Positions 33,667 to 42,592 of a stretch of DNA of 60,517 nt are shown here, one piece after another (positions within the stretch are counted from its first letter, which is position 1; each line of letters starts with the position of its first letter). Made by a program: the position numbers and the translations under genes. Source of the stretch: Filifactor villosus. GTDB taxonomy: Bacteria > Bacillota > Clostridia > Peptostreptococcales > Filifactoraceae. The notes under the pieces are model-generated. The model ran no database searches. It had not been told where the DNA came from and saw only the letters and a program-made list of their open reading frames with translations. The stretch covers positions 1 to 60,517 of the forward strand of contig NZ_JBHSHL010000020.1 of NCBI RefSeq assembly GCF_042652965.1, given 5' to 3'.

Positions 33667-34850
33667 TGGTTTTCCCCCTTCTTTACTTCATCGTACAACG
33701 GCGACATATCCCTCAACCTTTGGATGATCGGCTCCAACTGCTCCACTACATAATCGACTTCTTCCTCCGTGTTGAAATCCGACAAACTCAAACGCAAGGA
33801 ACCGTGAGCGATCTCATGTTTCAAGCCCAGAGCCATCAGAACGTGAGACGGGTCCAAAGAACCTGAGGTGCACGCCGAACCGCTCGAACCTGCAATTCCC
33901 TTCATATCAAGACTCAACAACAGGGCTTCTCCTTCAATATATTGGAAACAGAAACTTGCGATCGTCGGCAATCTGTGCTCCAAACTTCCGGTCACCAAGG
34001 TATATGGGATCTTTTCCGTTACGTCGCGGATCAACTTGTCCCTCAAAGCCTTGCAATGGCTCGTATGCTTTTCAAAATCCGACCTTGCGATCTCACAGGC
34101 CTTTCCAAGACCTACTATGCCGGGGACGTTCTCCGTACCTGCACGTCTTTTTCTCTCTTGGGCGCCTCCGTGGACCAGGTTGGGGAGGATAAGTCCCTTC
34201 CTGATATAGAGAGCACCCACTCCCTTGGGGGCGTGGATCTTGTGTCCCGACATGGACAAGAGGTCGATATTGAGTTTTTTGACATCGATATCGACGTTTC
34301 CTACCGCCTGAACCGCATCGGTGTGAAACAAAACCTTGTGTTCCTTTGCGATCTTTCCGATCTCCTCGATCGGCTGGATGCTGCCTATCTCGTTGTTTGC
34401 AAACATAACGGAAATAAGGATTGTCTTGTCGCTGATCGCCTTCTTCAGTTGCTCCAAGTCGATGATCCCGTCCTTGTCCACATCAAGGTAGGTCACCTCA
34501 TAACCTTGTTTCTCCAAATATTCACAGGTGTGTAAGATCGCATGATGTTCGATCTTGGAGGTGATGATGTGATTGCCCTTTGTCTTGAACTTTTCCGCGA
34601 CCGCCTTCAGTGCCCAGTTGTCGGACTCACTGCCTCCCGCTGTGAAGTAGATCTCTTCCGGCAAACATCGAAACAACTCGGCCACCTGCATCCTCGCCTT
34701 ATCGACATAGACCTTCGCTCCCTGCCCGTAATGGTGGATACTCGAAGGATTTCCGAAGTGCTCCTGAAATGCCGGAAGCATTGCATCCAAGATCTCAGGT
34801 TTTACACGAGTTGTTGCCGAATTGTCCATATATACTTCTCTTCTACTCAT
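33663..34850 (-). CDS. nifS: Cysteine desulfurase
   Basis: 395 residues, PLP enzyme that takes sulfur from cysteine for Fe-S cluster assembly. It begins MSRREVYMDNSATTRV, has the PLP lysine in SMSGHKIHAPKG and the catalytic cysteine in GSSGSACTSGSLDPSHVL. It lies between the Rrf2-type regulator and the scaffold gene in the order iscR-nifS-nifU, so it is the ISC/NIF-like housekeeping system. Confidence 0.96.
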   Translation of the reverse strand: MSRREVYMDNSATTRVKPEILDAMLPAFQEHFGNPSSIHHYGQGAKVYVDKARMQVAELFRCLPEEIYFTAGGSESDNWALKAVAEKFKTKGNHIITSKIEHHAILHTCEYLEKQGYEVTYLDVDKDGIIDLEQLKKAISDKTILISVMFANNEIGSIQPIEEIGKIAKEHKVLFHTDAVQAVGNVDIDVKKLNIDLLSMSGHKIHAPKGVGALYIRKGLILPNLVHGGAQERKRRAGTENVPGIVGLGKACEIARSDFEKHTSHCKALRDKLIRDVTEKIPYTLVTGSLEHRLPTIASFCFQYIEGEALLLSLDMKGIAGSSGSACTSGSLDPSHVLMALGLKHEIAHGSLRLSLSDFNTEEEVDYVVEQLEPIIQRLRDMSPLYDEVKKGENQ

Positions 34851-34907
34851 ATTACCGTTCTCCTCTTTATCTGATTACCTTGCAATTTCGTTTTTTTGTA
34901 TATACCC

Positions 34908-35357
34908 TCAGTCTATAGAATCAATCAAAGAAACCTGCGTCTTTTTTTGATTTTTAAGCAACATATCTTCCAGAGTAATATTGTCTATCACCTCATCGAC
35001 ACTGTCCTTGATCTGTTTCCACACATCTCTTGTAGGACAGGTCCTGAGTTCAATGCAGTCCGTCTCTTCTTCCAACACACACATGGAAGGTGCTATCGGA
35101 CCTTCCAAAACCCTTATAATATCTCCTACGGTTATTTCGGAAGGTTGTCGTCCCAACATATATCCACCCTGAGCTCCCCGTATGCTTTTGACCAGTCCGG
35201 ATTTTTTCAATACCGAAAAAATCTGTTCCAAATACTGCTCGGAAAGATGGTTTTTCTCAGCGATCTGTTTGAGTGAGATCGGCTCCTGCCTCTCGTAGAT
35301 CGTTGCAATATCAAACATCGCCTTTAGACCGTATCGCCCCTTCGTAGATAACTTCAT
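34908..35357 (-). CDS. iscR: Rrf2-family regulator, IscR-like
   Basis: 149 residues. The N-terminal winged helix begins MKLSTKGRYGLKAMFDIA, with SLKQIAEKNHLSEQYLEQIF as recognition region and GAQGGYMLGR. The three cysteines expected to ligate a cluster are in MCVLEEETDC and RTCP. It should sense Fe-S status and control this operon. The ATG at 35357 follows AGGAGG at six bases; the frame is open to 35381. It heads the operon from a consensus promoter. Confidence 0.93.
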   Translation of the reverse strand: MKLSTKGRYGLKAMFDIATIYERQEPISLKQIAEKNHLSEQYLEQIFSVLKKSGLVKSIRGAQGGYMLGRQPSEITVGDIIRVLEGPIAPSMCVLEEETDCIELRTCPTRDVWKQIKDSVDEVIDNITLEDMLLKNQKKTQVSLIDSID

Positions 35358-35377
35358 AACACACCTCCTAATTCCTA

Positions 35378-35424
35378 CCATATTGATATGGATTTATTAT
35401 ATTGCGAAACAAAACCCTTGTCAA
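35378..35424 (-). promoter_or_regulatory. Promoter and palindromic operator of iscR-nifS-nifU
   Basis: Perfect sigma-A promoter on the minus strand: -35 TTGACA (35424..35419), 17 bases, -10 TATAAT (35401..35396). Just downstream lies the palindrome CCATAT-CA-ATATGG (35378-35391), about at +1 to +15, a good position for repression, perhaps by IscR itself. The operator role is inference. Confidence 0.8.
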
Positions 35425-35538
35425 TCATTTGTTTTGTTTTATAAAAATACTGTTTCGATCGCAATGAAAGAGGTGTCGGGATCCATGCTTATCGGAGCCA
35501 TGCACTCTTTCCAAAAAGGAATAATTGCAATTTCTTCT

Positions 35539-35566
35539 TTTACATTGAATTCTTTTATACTATAAT
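35539..35566 (+). promoter_or_regulatory. Probable promoter of the yraN-comM-dprA group
   Basis: -35 TTTACA (35539-35544), 16 bases, -10 TATAAT (35561-35566), about 57 bases before the yraN start. Confidence 0.55.
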
Positions 35567-35622
35567 AAATATAAATCTTTGAAATGACGGTAAATGTCCA
35601 ATAAAATCGAAAGGAAGTTCGC

Positions 35623-35967
35623 ATGAATTCAAAAGAACTTGGAACGTATGGGGAGGAAGCTGCCGTAGATTATTTACAAAAACACGGCTATCATATCATA
35701 GAAAGAAACTTTTACATAAAACTCGGCGAGATCGATATCATCGCTAAGAAGGGAGATGTCTTATCTTTCTGCGAAGTAAAAACCAGGACCTCATCCGAGT
35801 TCGGTCTGCCTTGCGAAGCCGTAAATTTCAAGAAACAAGCCAAGATCCGGCAGGTTGCCGCTCTCTACATTCAAACCCATTTGATTGATTTTGAAACCAT
35901 TACCTTCGATGTGATCGAGGTTTACTTTTCGGAAAAGAGGATCGAACACCTGAAAAATGTGTTCTGA
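35623..35967 (+). CDS. yraN: YraN family (UPF0102) predicted endonuclease
   Basis: 114 residues. LGTYGEEAAVDYLQKHGYHI then IERNFYIKLGEIDIIAKKGD and CEVKTRTS show the restriction-endonuclease-like core (E..Y....Y.I..RN......EIDII........ EVK.R). It is a small cytosolic protein of unclear cellular role, usually next to comM, dprA and topA as here. GAAAGGAAG lies upstream of the ATG. Confidence 0.95.
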   Translation: MNSKELGTYGEEAAVDYLQKHGYHIIERNFYIKLGEIDIIAKKGDVLSFCEVKTRTSSEFGLPCEAVNFKKQAKIRQVAALYIQTHLIDFETITFDVIEVYFSEKRIEHLKNVF

Positions 35968-36076
35968 GTTTAACTCTCCAAACTCTCGGATATGCGAGTA
36001 TATTTCTGACTTTGCCAACAGTCCGATCGGGTTTCGATATTGCTGCAACCATTTTACCGACAAAGGAGGAAGCATT

Positions 36077-37600
36077 TTGTTCTACAAAAGTTACAGTTCA
36101 GGAATTGAAGGTATCGAAGGATATATCGTAACCGTGGAGGCAGATGTATCCAAAGGAATCCCCAACTTCACTTTGGTGGGACTGCCCGATGCCACGGTAA
36201 AGGAATCGAAGGAACGTATCCGCTCCGCCATCTTAAACAGCGGGCTTAAATTCCCGAACAAAAAAATCGTTATCAACCTCTCTCCTTCCAGCATCAAAAA
36301 AGAAGGATCCCACTATGATCTTCCGATCGCTTTAAGTATTTTGTCCTGTGAGTACAAGTTTTTGGAAGAGCGTTTCAACAAAACGATGTTTTTTGGCGAA
36401 CTTTCTCTGGACGGCAGGATCCAAAAAGCAGAGGGTACCATCCCCTACATCATCGCCGCTAAGGAATCCGAACTGATCGACAAGGTTGTTCTTCCCGTCG
36501 ATAATTCTATGGAAGCCGAGGTTGTCCGGGGCATCGAGGTCTACTGCTCCTCAAGTTTGAAAGAGACAGTCGCCTATCTGATGGGATCGGATGAACTTAT
36601 TTCTCTCTCCGCCAGGCCTCAGGTTTCACGCTCTTCCTCTGCCGACGATTTTTCAGACGTGAAGGGCAACCTTATCGCCAAGCGAAGTGCGGAGATCTGT
36701 GCCGCCGGATACCACAACCTTCTTATGATAGGTCCTCCGGGATCGGGGAAGTCAATGATTGCAAAAAGGATCCCCGGTATTATGACTTCTCTCGATGAGG
36801 ATGAATACATCCAAGTCAGCAAGATATACAGCAGTATCGGAAAGTTTAACGAAAATATTCTGCACAGGATAAGACCCTTTCGCTCTCCACATCATACCGC
36901 TACGATGAAGGCGATCATAGGTGGAGGACAAAACTCTTCTCCCGGCGAGGTCGTGTTGGCACACAAGGGAGTACTCTTTATTGATGAACTCCTGGAGTTC
37001 GAAAAGAAGACTCTGGAGGCCCTGCGTCAACCCATCGAAGACAAGTATGTAAACATCAGCCGAATCAAACACAGCTATCGTTATCCTTGCGACTTCGTCC
37101 TTGTGGCGGCGACCAACCCTTGCCCTTGTGGAAACTACCTCAATCCTTTTAAGGAGTGTATCTGTTCTCAATACCAAATACAGAATTATCTTTCGAGAGC
37201 CTCCTCTCCTCTGCTCGATCGTTTTGATCTCTTTGCTGAAATGCTTCCGATCGACTTTGACGAGATCCACACCGAAACCCGTGAAGAGTCGAGCAAGGAG
37301 ATCTTTGAGCGGATCCGAAAAGCTATAGAGCTTCAAAAACACCGCTATAAAAAGGAGGATTTCTCCTATAACTCCTTGATTCCCGCCCAAAAAATACCTA
37401 TCTACTGTTCTTTGGGCGAAAAAGAAACTTATTTTTTGAAATCGGCCTTTGAAAAGTTCAGCTTCTCCTTGAGAAGTTACCACAAAGTTCTAAGAGTTGC
37501 ACGAACAATCGCCGACTTGGACACAGAAGAGAAGATCAGCCTCGTCCACCTCTCGGAGGCTGTTTCGTTCAGAAAACCCTTGATCAAGTATTGGAGGTAA
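36077..37600 (+). CDS. comM: ComM/YifB family magnesium-chelatase-like AAA ATPase
   Basis: 507 residues. It begins MFYKSYSSGIEGIEGYIVTV, then a LonC-like N-domain, Walker A GPPGSGKSM, Walker B HKGVLFIDELLEF, a zinc-like cysteine group CPCGNYLNPFKECIC and LLDRFDLF. In naturally transformable bacteria ComM is a helicase that helps branch migration during recombination. The start is TTG at 36077 behind GGAGG at seven bases; the frame extends back to 35957 through yraN. It is followed after 3 bases by dprA. Confidence 0.95.
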   Translation: MFYKSYSSGIEGIEGYIVTVEADVSKGIPNFTLVGLPDATVKESKERIRSAILNSGLKFPNKKIVINLSPSSIKKEGSHYDLPIALSILSCEYKFLEERFNKTMFFGELSLDGRIQKAEGTIPYIIAAKESELIDKVVLPVDNSMEAEVVRGIEVYCSSSLKETVAYLMGSDELISLSARPQVSRSSSADDFSDVKGNLIAKRSAEICAAGYHNLLMIGPPGSGKSMIAKRIPGIMTSLDEDEYIQVSKIYSSIGKFNENILHRIRPFRSPHHTATMKAIIGGGQNSSPGEVVLAHKGVLFIDELLEFEKKTLEALRQPIEDKYVNISRIKHSYRYPCDFVLVAATNPCPCGNYLNPFKECICSQYQIQNYLSRASSPLLDRFDLFAEMLPIDFDEIHTETREESSKEIFERIRKAIELQKHRYKKEDFSYNSLIPAQKIPIYCSLGEKETYFLKSAFEKFSFSLRSYHKVLRVARTIADLDTEEKISLVHLSEAVSFRKPLIKYWR

Positions 37601-37603
37601 AGG

Positions 37604-38674
37604 ATGAAAGATCTGTTTTGTGTACTCAATCTCGCAAATATCAGCCCTGTAAACGTTCAACATATGTGTCGGGAAGTGGGCTCTCTATCAGATGTCCAAG
37701 GTTTGACCCCTTCGGATATCGGATGTCTGTCTTCTCTGTCAAAAGAAAAAAAGAACGCTGTCATCAACTCCTTCGAGAAGTATGAAGAACTGATGAATGT
37801 CTTGGAAAAACATCGGATTTCTTATATTACCATCTTGGATAGCAGGTATCCGAAACATCTTCGTCAGCTTGCCGATCCGCCCTACATCCTGTTTTTTCAG
37901 GGAGACATTGATTTGATCGAAAAGTTTTCCATCGGTATCATCGGGAGCAGAAAACCTACCTCCTACGGTATCTTCTGTGCAGATTTTTTTGCCAAGAAAC
38001 TCTGTGAACATCAGGTAGTAACGCTTAGCGGCATGGCAAACGGTATTGACGGAATTTCTCAAAAAACTACTGTACACTCCAACGGAAAGACGATTGCCGT
38101 TTTGGGATCTTCTCACACCGACATCTACCCCAAGACCAACCTTACACTTTCGCGGGACATCATCGAAAACGGAGGGCTTATACTCTCGGAGTACAGCCCC
38201 TTCCACCCGACGCTCCCTCATCAATTTATAGCACGAAACCGTATCATAGCTGCGCTTTGTCAGGGACTGCTCGTCATCGAAGCCAACTTTAAGAGCGGAA
38301 CGATGACGACTGTGGATTTTGCCTTGGAACTTGGAAAGACCGTATTTTCAGTTCCGGGAAATATTACTTCCGTCAACAGCAACGGAACCAACCTGCTTAT
38401 CAAAAACGGAGCAAAACTCACAACAAACATCGAAGATATTTTGGAAGAATTTCCGTTTTTTTCCCGCTCTGAAATCGAAAGAAAAGATGAGGGGCTCTCC
38501 GAACATGAGAGGGCCATTCTCTCCCTTTTGAAGAGCGAGTCTCCCCTGTACGTGGAGTTGATCTCCGGCAAACTCAAATTACAGATACAACAGGTCAGTG
38601 CCACCTTAAACATCTTGGAGATGAAGGGGCTTGTAAGCGAGATCGGAAACCGCTGTTATATAGCAACGACTTGA
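37604..38674 (+). CDS. dprA: DNA processing protein DprA/Smf
   Basis: 356 residues. An N-terminal helical segment is followed by the Rossmann-like DprA core (IGIIGSRKPTSYG, SGMANGIDGISQKTTVHSNG, ARNRIIAALCQGLLVIEA, FSVPGN) and a C-terminal winged helix (SGKLKLQIQQVSATLNILEM). It loads RecA on incoming single-stranded DNA during transformation. It is in an operon with comM, three bases downstream. The presence of both does not prove competence, since both genes are widespread. Confidence 0.96.
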   Translation: MKDLFCVLNLANISPVNVQHMCREVGSLSDVQGLTPSDIGCLSSLSKEKKNAVINSFEKYEELMNVLEKHRISYITILDSRYPKHLRQLADPPYILFFQGDIDLIEKFSIGIIGSRKPTSYGIFCADFFAKKLCEHQVVTLSGMANGIDGISQKTTVHSNGKTIAVLGSSHTDIYPKTNLTLSRDIIENGGLILSEYSPFHPTLPHQFIARNRIIAALCQGLLVIEANFKSGTMTTVDFALELGKTVFSVPGNITSVNSNGTNLLIKNGAKLTTNIEDILEEFPFFSRSEIERKDEGLSEHERAILSLLKSESPLYVELISGKLKLQIQQVSATLNILEMKGLVSEIGNRCYIATT

Positions 38675-38911
38675 TACCATCCTCGAATACACCGGTAATT
38701 TTCTTCATTTCGGTACGTATAAAGAGCCTGTAAAACAAGAGTTGTATTCACTCTTTGTTTTTCCGTTTGTTGAGACACGTCCTCATCGCATAGACATCGT
38801 TGCATCGAAAGAGCATGGACAGTTCCTCGAAAAAAATCCTGTTTCTTCTCAATTTCCACTGTTTTTCCGACAAATTTTTCAACAAAACAAGCGAGTTTGA
38901 ATAAAAATAAT

Positions 38912-38939
38912 TTGCAAATTCTTTTATTTGGTATATAAT
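38912..38939 (+). promoter_or_regulatory. Promoter of topA
   Basis: -35 TTGCAA (38912-38917), 16 bases, -10 TATAAT (38934-38939), leaving a leader of about 150 bases. No gene or repeat was recognised in the remaining 38675-39096 interval. Confidence 0.65.
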
Positions 38940-39096
38940 ACTCAATTGTTACTATTATCTTAAAATTTTTTGTCCTTTGTTTAAGCATCCCCATATTATG
39001 GTATTTCTATGAAGGATGGCATAAGAGAGATGCTTTGCACGGGTTTGAAATAGTATGTGTTTACTTGTACGACAATAATTTGGAAAGGACTGTGGA

Positions 39097-41154
39097 ATGT
39101 CGAAAAAATTAGTGATTGTAGAGTCTCCCGCAAAAGCAAAGACCATAGAAAAGTTTTTGGGCAAGAGGAACTACACGGTTAAGGCATCGGTCGGACATAT
39201 AAGAGATCTTCCCAAAAGCAAGATGGGCGTTGAAATAGATAATGATTTTGAACCGCAATATATCACGATTCGTGGAAAAGGCGATGTGGTAAAAGATCTA
39301 AAAAAAGAAGCGAAAAAAGCCGATTTTGTCTACCTTGCGACCGACCAGGATCGCGAAGGAGAAGCAATTTCCTGGCACCTTGCCACCCTTTTGGGCTTGG
39401 ATACTCAGCAGGAAAACCGAATTACCTTTAATGAAATTACTAAAGATGCGATTAAAAAAGCGATCAAATCTCCTCGAAAAATCGATATGGATCTCGTGGA
39501 TGCCCAACAGGCGAGAAGAGTCATCGATCGTCTGGTCGGATACAACATCAGCCCCATCCTATGGGCAAAGGTTCGAAAAGGGTTAAGCGCCGGAAGGGTT
39601 CAAAGTGTGAGCACCCTGCTTATCGTCGACCGGGAAAATGAGATCCGTGCCTTTGTTCCGGAAGAATATTGGTCCATCCAAGCCAATGTCGCAGGCGACG
39701 ATAAGAAGCTCGCCGAGTTTAAACTCGTAGAAAAAAACGGAAAAAAAATAAAACTCCATAACGAAGAAGAAGTTCGAAGCGTCCTTAACGAAATTGCGAA
39801 AAAACCTATGAAAATCGAGTCCGTCACATCCAAAGAGAAGTCTCGAACTGCCCCAAAACCTTTTACCACGAGTTTGCTTCAACAGGAAGCTTCTTCCAAA
39901 CTCTCTTTTCCTACCAAAAAAACCATGAGTGTAGCTCAACAGCTCTACGAAGGAGTTGCAATCAAAGGTGAAGGAAGTATCGGTCTTATCACCTACATTC
40001 GTACCGATTCTCAGAGGATCTCGGACGAGGCAAGTTTTGCTGTAAAAGAATATATCGAATCCGTCTATGGAAAAAAGTATTACAAGAAATACGTCAATGC
40101 CAAGAAGAAAAACAGCTCAGTCCAGGATGCACATGAGTGTATTCGCCCCACCTCGGCACAACGTACTCCCGAGTCGATCAAAGAGTCCTTGACTCCCGAA
40201 CAGTACAAACTCTATAAATTAATTTGGGAACGTTTTGTTGCAGCCTCCATGTCGAGTGCCGTCTTCCTCTCGAGCGTTGTGAGCGGAAACATAGAGTCTT
40301 ATACCTTTAAGGCGAACGGAAGCACCATGATTTTTGACGGTTACCTCAAGGTATACAGTTACTCCCAAAACGAGGAAGTCCTTCTTCCCCAATTTACCGC
40401 TGAGAAAAGTTATCCCGTATCCAAGATCCTCCCCAAGCAACACTTTACACAGCCTCCGGCAAGATATACGGAAGCCAGCCTTGTAAAGGAACTTGAAGAT
40501 CTCGGGATCGGAAGACCGAGTACCTACTCTCCTACAATATCGACCATTTTGCAAAGAGGTTATGTCGAAAAAGAAAAACACTTCTTAAAACCCACTGTTC
40601 TGGGAGAGATCGTAACCGATATTATGAAGGAACACTTCAATGATATTATCAATGTGGATTTTACTGCAAAAATGGAGCAGCAACTCGATTCGGTAGAAGA
40701 TGGAGCTCTTGAATGGAAATCGATTGTCAGAACTATCTACTCCCCACTGATGACCGATATCGAAAAAGCGGAGGAGCAGTTGGAAAAAGTTCTCTTGGAA
40801 GAAAAAACGGACGAGATCTGTCCCGAATGCGGTTCCGAGATGGTAGTCAAATATGGTCGTTTCGGCAAGTTTATTGCCTGCAAAAACTATCCCGAATGTA
40901 AGGGGACCAAACCCTATGTCACAAAGATCGGAATTGCCTGCCCTGAATGTGAGGACGGGGATGTCATCGTACGTAAAAGCAAACGAGGAAGGACCTTCTA
41001 CGGATGCAGCAACTTCCCCAAGTGCCGCTTTGTATCATGGAACAAACCCACAGGCGAAAAATGTCCCTCCTGTAATTCTCCCCTTGTAGAAAAGACCGGA
41101 AAGAAAGGGACTCAGATTCTTTGTTCCTCCAAAGAGTGTGGTTATAAAAAATGA
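39097..41154 (+). CDS. topA: DNA topoisomerase I
   Basis: 685 residues, type IA enzyme that relaxes negative supercoils. It has an N-terminal Toprim domain (KLVIVESPAKAKTIEKFLG, ATDQDREGEAISWHL), the catalytic tyrosine in GLITYIRTDSQRIS, and GIGRPSTYSPTI. Three C-terminal four-cysteine zinc ribbons follow: CPECGSE...CKNYPEC, CPECEDG...CSNFPKC and CPSCNSP...CSSKEC. Length and domain order are normal. It lies between dprA and codY, a conserved neighbourhood. Confidence 0.98.
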   Translation: MSKKLVIVESPAKAKTIEKFLGKRNYTVKASVGHIRDLPKSKMGVEIDNDFEPQYITIRGKGDVVKDLKKEAKKADFVYLATDQDREGEAISWHLATLLGLDTQQENRITFNEITKDAIKKAIKSPRKIDMDLVDAQQARRVIDRLVGYNISPILWAKVRKGLSAGRVQSVSTLLIVDRENEIRAFVPEEYWSIQANVAGDDKKLAEFKLVEKNGKKIKLHNEEEVRSVLNEIAKKPMKIESVTSKEKSRTAPKPFTTSLLQQEASSKLSFPTKKTMSVAQQLYEGVAIKGEGSIGLITYIRTDSQRISDEASFAVKEYIESVYGKKYYKKYVNAKKKNSSVQDAHECIRPTSAQRTPESIKESLTPEQYKLYKLIWERFVAASMSSAVFLSSVVSGNIESYTFKANGSTMIFDGYLKVYSYSQNEEVLLPQFTAEKSYPVSKILPKQHFTQPPARYTEASLVKELEDLGIGRPSTYSPTISTILQRGYVEKEKHFLKPTVLGEIVTDIMKEHFNDIINVDFTAKMEQQLDSVEDGALEWKSIVRTIYSPLMTDIEKAEEQLEKVLLEEKTDEICPECGSEMVVKYGRFGKFIACKNYPECKGTKPYVTKIGIACPECEDGDVIVRKSKRGRTFYGCSNFPKCRFVSWNKPTGEKCPSCNSPLVEKTGKKGTQILCSSKECGYKK

Positions 41155-41185
41155 TGGAAGACAGTCGGGTTTTTAATATTTTAAT

Positions 41186-41228
41186 ATTTTCAAATAATAT
41201 TGAAAATTCTTTTGGAATATGATATTAT
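41186..41228 (+). promoter_or_regulatory. codY promoter with an overlapping inverted repeat
   Basis: -35 TTGAAA (41200-41205), 17 bases, -10 TATTAT (41223-41228). A perfect inverted repeat ATTTTCAA (41186-41193) and TTGAAAAT (41200-41207) with a six-base spacer covers the -35. Its arms resemble the AATTTTC half of the CodY box, so autoregulation is plausible but untested. Confidence 0.6.
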
Positions 41229-41313
41229 AGTTGTGAAATTTTGTACTTTTATATGAATTTCCAATAAAAGTACAGCTTATTTTTAGTGTTGATTAAATTA
41301 AGGTGGTGTGTGT

Positions 41314-42102
41314 ATGTCAAGCGTGTTATTACAAAAAACGAGAAAAATCAATAAATTTCTCCAAAATTCCGGAAATAAACCCGTCTCATTCTCCGTATTA
41401 AGCGATACCTTAAACGAAGTATTGAACTCCAATATCTATATCCTGAGTTCCAAAGGTAAGGTGCTGGGGTCTTCCTTTACTCACGAGGCGGACAGTTCTA
41501 TCATTTTAGATGAAAAATCCGGCGAAGAGAAATTGCCTCAGGACTATATCGACAATGTGAACAAAGCTTCCGAGACGATATCGAACCTGACAAAAGAAGC
41601 TCTGTTATCCGTTTTTAAAGGGGATATCGGAAGCTACAACAAGTATGCGACGATCGTTCCCATTATAGGAAGCGGAGAGAGACTTGGGACTTTGATCCTA
41701 TCGAGGTATGACAAAGAGTTTAGTGATGATGATCTTATTTTGGCAGAGTATAGTGCAACGGTGGTCGGTCTGGAGATTCTTCGCTCCAAAAGCGAAGAAT
41801 TTGAAGAAGAGATGCGAAATAAAGCCGTTGTTCAAATGGCAATAGGAACCTTATCTTATTCGGAGTTGGAGGCTGTGACCCATATTTTCAACGAATTGAA
41901 CGGAACCGAAGGCCTTCTGGTAGCAAGCAAGATCGCAGACAGGGCCGGTATTACCCGTTCCGTCATTGTCAATGCCTTGCGAAAATTCGAAAGTGCCGGT
42001 GTCATTGAATCCCGTTCCCTTGGAATGAAAGGAACCCATATCAAGGTACTGAACGACAAACTTCTGGATGAGATGAAGAAACAGAAGATGTATTTAAAAT
42101 AA
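41314..42102 (+). CDS. codY: GTP-sensing pleiotropic transcriptional repressor CodY
   Basis: 262 residues. An N-terminal GAF domain that binds branched-chain amino acids (MSSVLLQKTRKINKFLQNSG, then ILSSKGKVLGSSF) is joined to a C-terminal winged helix (LLVASKIADRAGITRSVIVN, ALRKFESAGVIESRSLGMKG). It represses adaptation genes in rich conditions when GTP and isoleucine/leucine/valine are high. The ATG at 41314 follows AAGGTGG at seven bases; GTG 41308 is less likely. Monocistronic, with its own terminator. Confidence 0.97.
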   Translation: MSSVLLQKTRKINKFLQNSGNKPVSFSVLSDTLNEVLNSNIYILSSKGKVLGSSFTHEADSSIILDEKSGEEKLPQDYIDNVNKASETISNLTKEALLSVFKGDIGSYNKYATIVPIIGSGERLGTLILSRYDKEFSDDDLILAEYSATVVGLEILRSKSEEFEEEMRNKAVVQMAIGTLSYSELEAVTHIFNELNGTEGLLVASKIADRAGITRSVIVNALRKFESAGVIESRSLGMKGTHIKVLNDKLLDEMKKQKMYLK

Positions 42103-42111
42103 ATCAAGATC

Positions 42112-42150
42112 AAAAAGAATGTTCGGTCGATCACCGAGCATTCTTTTTTA
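42112..42150 (+). terminator. Terminator of codY
   Basis: AAAAAGAATG-TTCGGT pairs with ACCGA-GCATTCTTTTTT around a short loop, ending in six Ts; it begins ten bases after the codY stop. Confidence 0.9.
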
Positions 42151-42273
42151 CCTGAAAAGATATATCCGCACCAAACATTGATCCCGCCTAATACCGGAAT
42201 ATATTTGAAAATCCGCTTCATCTCCTGTGGGCTACAAAGCGTTGATAAAAATAACGAAGCGGAGCATAACATA

Positions 42274-42386
42274 ATACTACTGTTCTTTTGAATAGTGGAT
42301 ATAAACAATCTGTGACCCATAGAAGACAACATAGTTTTTCGTCATCGAAAAATAGATATATCCACACTTCTATTGAAAAACAGTAT
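42274..42386 (-). repeat. RUP-like miniature inverted-repeat element, copy D
   Basis: 113 bases, opposite orientation to copy H at 57111-57223. Aligned by eye to the reverse complement of copy H, it differs at 5 positions with no gaps, the closest pair in the window. Because of this, spurious peptides containing HRLFISTIQKNSS appear in both places. The upstream stretch 42160-42260 has an inverted repeat CCGCTTC/GAAGCGG but no gene. Confidence 0.88.
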
Positions 42387-42399
42387 AAGACTGTGATTC

Positions 42400-42500
42400 G
42401 CTTGGATTTTTGATATCAATGCCCTTCTTCCCTATAGGCGATAAAATAATTTTTTGTGTTTTCAGGTAGATATAACAACACTTCCATCGAGAAATGGTAT
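42400..42500 (-). repeat. Partial copy of the RUP-like element
   Basis: The right half is recognisable (AGATATAACAACACTTCCATC then GAGAAATGGTAT); the left terminus is missing or decayed. It lies 14 bases after copy D, so the two are nearly tandem in the same orientation. Confidence 0.5.
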
Positions 42501-42592
42501 AAAACTTCCATATAGGATGGAAGATATGACTATGGATCATCCCTTCCGGAAATTAGAGAAAGGATGAATAATTGATATAAGGAGAACATCCC

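Noticed and set aside
36752..37483. 243-residue minus-strand ORF
   Set aside because: Antisense to comM, no RBS, no recognisable domain.
41856..42332. Peptide HRLFISTIQKNSS seen near 42.3 kb and again at 57.2 kb
   Set aside because: Not a shared protein; it is a translation of two copies of the same non-coding repeat element.
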